Shown here piece by piece: positions 62,558 to 64,000 of a stretch of 64,000 nt of DNA (the first letter of the stretch is position 1; each line of letters begins with the position of its first letter). Under the pieces are notes generated by a model. That model did not search any database. It was not told the origin of the DNA and saw only the letters and a list, made by a program, of their open reading frames with translations. The position numbers and the translations under genes were made by a program. The stretch comes from Macrotrachela quadricornifera (lineage: Eukaryota > Rotifera > Eurotatoria > Philodinida > Philodinidae), in contig JAJEKB010001158.1 of NCBI GenBank assembly GCA_022393335.1, forward strand, positions 73,244 through 137,243. Direction: 5' to 3'.

Positions 62558-64000
62558 TTATCTCAATGATATTTGTAAACGTTCAAGATCGTTATCCTCT
62601 GCACTATATAATTCACTAACAATTCGATAAACATATGATGGTGCATTACCCATTCCACTACCAATAATTAATGTAACTAATTCAGGTGGAACATAATCAT
62701 GCATAGGTACAACAGTATCTAATGATGATTGAAATATCGATTCATATGAAAGAATATTTTCTGGTGATGGAAAACTATTACACATAACTGGATCAAATGA
62801 TGGAAGATATGTTGGAGAAAATTTATATGTTGGTGCACAAACAAGTAATGGTACATTATAATTTTTTGCAGCTAATGCTAAATTATATGTACCAGATTTT
62901 GCTGTTAAACCTCCATTTGCAAGAAGACTACGTGTACCAATAACAATTTTATTAACTCTTGCCATAATAGCAAATACAGCTGAATCTGTAACAATAGTAA
63001 CAGGAATATTTAATTGTGATAAATTAATTGCCATTTTATGTCCAGTAAAAAATGGTGCATGTTCTAATATAAATACATGAAATTGACGTTTTTTTCCAGC
63101 TGCATATTTAAAAAATTGTTCAACTGTATATGAATAACCTAATGTTAATATAAGTTCATTAGCATGTATATGTGCTAAAGCTTGTTGAGCAAGATTTTTA
63201 ACACTTAATTCAATTTCAGATGAATACCAATTTAAATCATCCATTAATTCAGGTTTAAGTCGTTGTACAGATACTTCACCTTCAATATTATTAATTGAAG
63301 TTGATTCAGTTTTATTTGTTTGAATTTGTTGTTTTATTTGTTGAGGATTTTCTTGAATATTTTCATTATCATCTTCATTTATAGTTGATGTTGTTGTACG
63401 ATCATTAAGAACAGCTTGAAGTGTTAAAGATATATCACCACCTTCATTTTTACCATGAATTATTCGAACTGATGTTTCACGAATTAATTTTAAAATACGC
63501 CTAAATAATAATTTAAAAAAATTATTATATTTATTTAATATATCAGTAAGATTTTATTGATTATTTTAAGTAGCGTAGATATAAGAGATTGTTCTTCAAG
63601 AAATATCAAGACAACTGCTACAAGACTGCATACATGATATATAAATATATATATAACTTAATCTCTTCTATTCTCTGTTCCCTTGAAGGTTCAACGTAAT
63701 AAAATAAGACAATTACTCATATGTATTGATGTTTTCTCTATAAATACAATATCCAATGATATTAAAATGTCATTGATTGTTTAGATAAAACACTAATCAT
63801 TTATTTGATGTGTCTATTTAAATAACATACCGTGTAATATTAAATGTAATACTATCGACAGGTTGTCCTTCATTAAGTCTATGAGCTTGTGAACGTATAA
63901 GTGTAATAAGTTCACTTGCATTTGACCATTTTGATTCTCCAATAAGTTTTTTTAAAATAAATATTGTAGCTAAAGCTATATCAGCCGAACGTGTATAAGT
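62558..64000 (-). CDS. EIF2B2: Translation initiation factor eIF2B subunit beta, 5' end outside window
   Basis: A regulatory subunit of the guanine-nucleotide exchange factor that recharges eIF2 with GTP and is the target of the integrated stress response. The last exon is 62558-63500 and an upstream exon runs from 63831 beyond the window edge, with a 330-bp intron between. The upstream exon encodes LIGESKWSNASELITLIRSQ and QPVDSITFNITR. The last exon encodes RILKLIRETSVRIIHG, an acidic linker, then the Rossmann-like domain with LTLGYSYTVEQFFKYAAGKK, FHVFILEHAPFFTGHKMAIN, VTDSAVFAIMARVNKIVIGT, NGGLTAKSGTYNLALAAKNY, PLLVCAPTYKFSP and YVPPELVTLIIGSGMGNAPS. These are beta-subunit rather than alpha- or delta-subunit signatures. 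The TAA stop is intact, and an expanded acidic Gln/Asn linker replaces the vertebrate loop. Confidence 0.95.

Noticed and set aside
1..64000. Prokaryote-type defence systems, CRISPR arrays, rRNA or functional tRNA genes
   Set aside because: None seen; gene structure is plainly eukaryotic and no array or RNA gene met the standard.

Overview
This is a nuclear window from an AT-rich invertebrate. Every multi-exon gene has short GT-AG introns, mostly about 50-70 bp. Several features point to a rotifer, most likely a bdelloid: a decayed NHL-repeat gene with a cysteine-rich PAN/apple-like head, compact introns, many small inverted-repeat transposons, and AG acceptor-like sites just upstream of several start codons (rotifers use spliced-leader trans-splicing). 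The species cannot be fixed from the sequence alone.

Layout. Positions 1-10.5 kb are gene-poor and rich in repeats. They hold a small TMEM272-like four-pass membrane protein, an NHL-repeat pseudogene, a 35-bp tandem repeat and several non-autonomous DNA elements, including a piggyBac-like element beside a TTAA and a 707-bp palindromic element flanked by TA. From 10.5 to 13.0 kb, on the minus strand, there is an unrecognised four-pass membrane protein and an unrecognised two-exon soluble protein whose intron carries a 182-bp element. From 13.1 to 39.2 kb the minus strand is one very large gene for an axonemal outer-arm dynein heavy chain of the DNAH5/DNAH8 class, apparently complete from its start codon to the family C-terminus. 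One of its introns contains a complete secreted cystatin gene on the opposite strand; other introns carry transposon-like inverted repeats.

From 42.1 to 44.9 kb, on the plus strand, lies urocanate hydratase in 14 exons that sum to exactly 676 codons plus stop. At 46.0 kb there is a small secreted precursor that looks like a neuropeptide prohormone with two amidated PSWxxV copies. From 47.3 kb to the window end all genes are on the minus strand: a tubulointerstitial-nephritis-antigen-like protein with serine replacing the cathepsin active-site cysteine, arylamine N-acetyltransferase, the UFM1 ligase UFL1, alpha-catulin, and the 3' part of eIF2B beta, which runs off the window.

The genes do not form one pathway; this looks like ordinary animal gene order. 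No prokaryote-type system, CRISPR array, rRNA or convincing tRNA was seen. The most interesting items are the candidate neuropeptide, the nested antisense cystatin gene, the group of palindromic elements, the recent-looking element in a short intron, the possible trans-splice acceptors with a close eIF2B-beta/alpha-catulin pair, and the two unrecognised genes near 10.5-13 kb.
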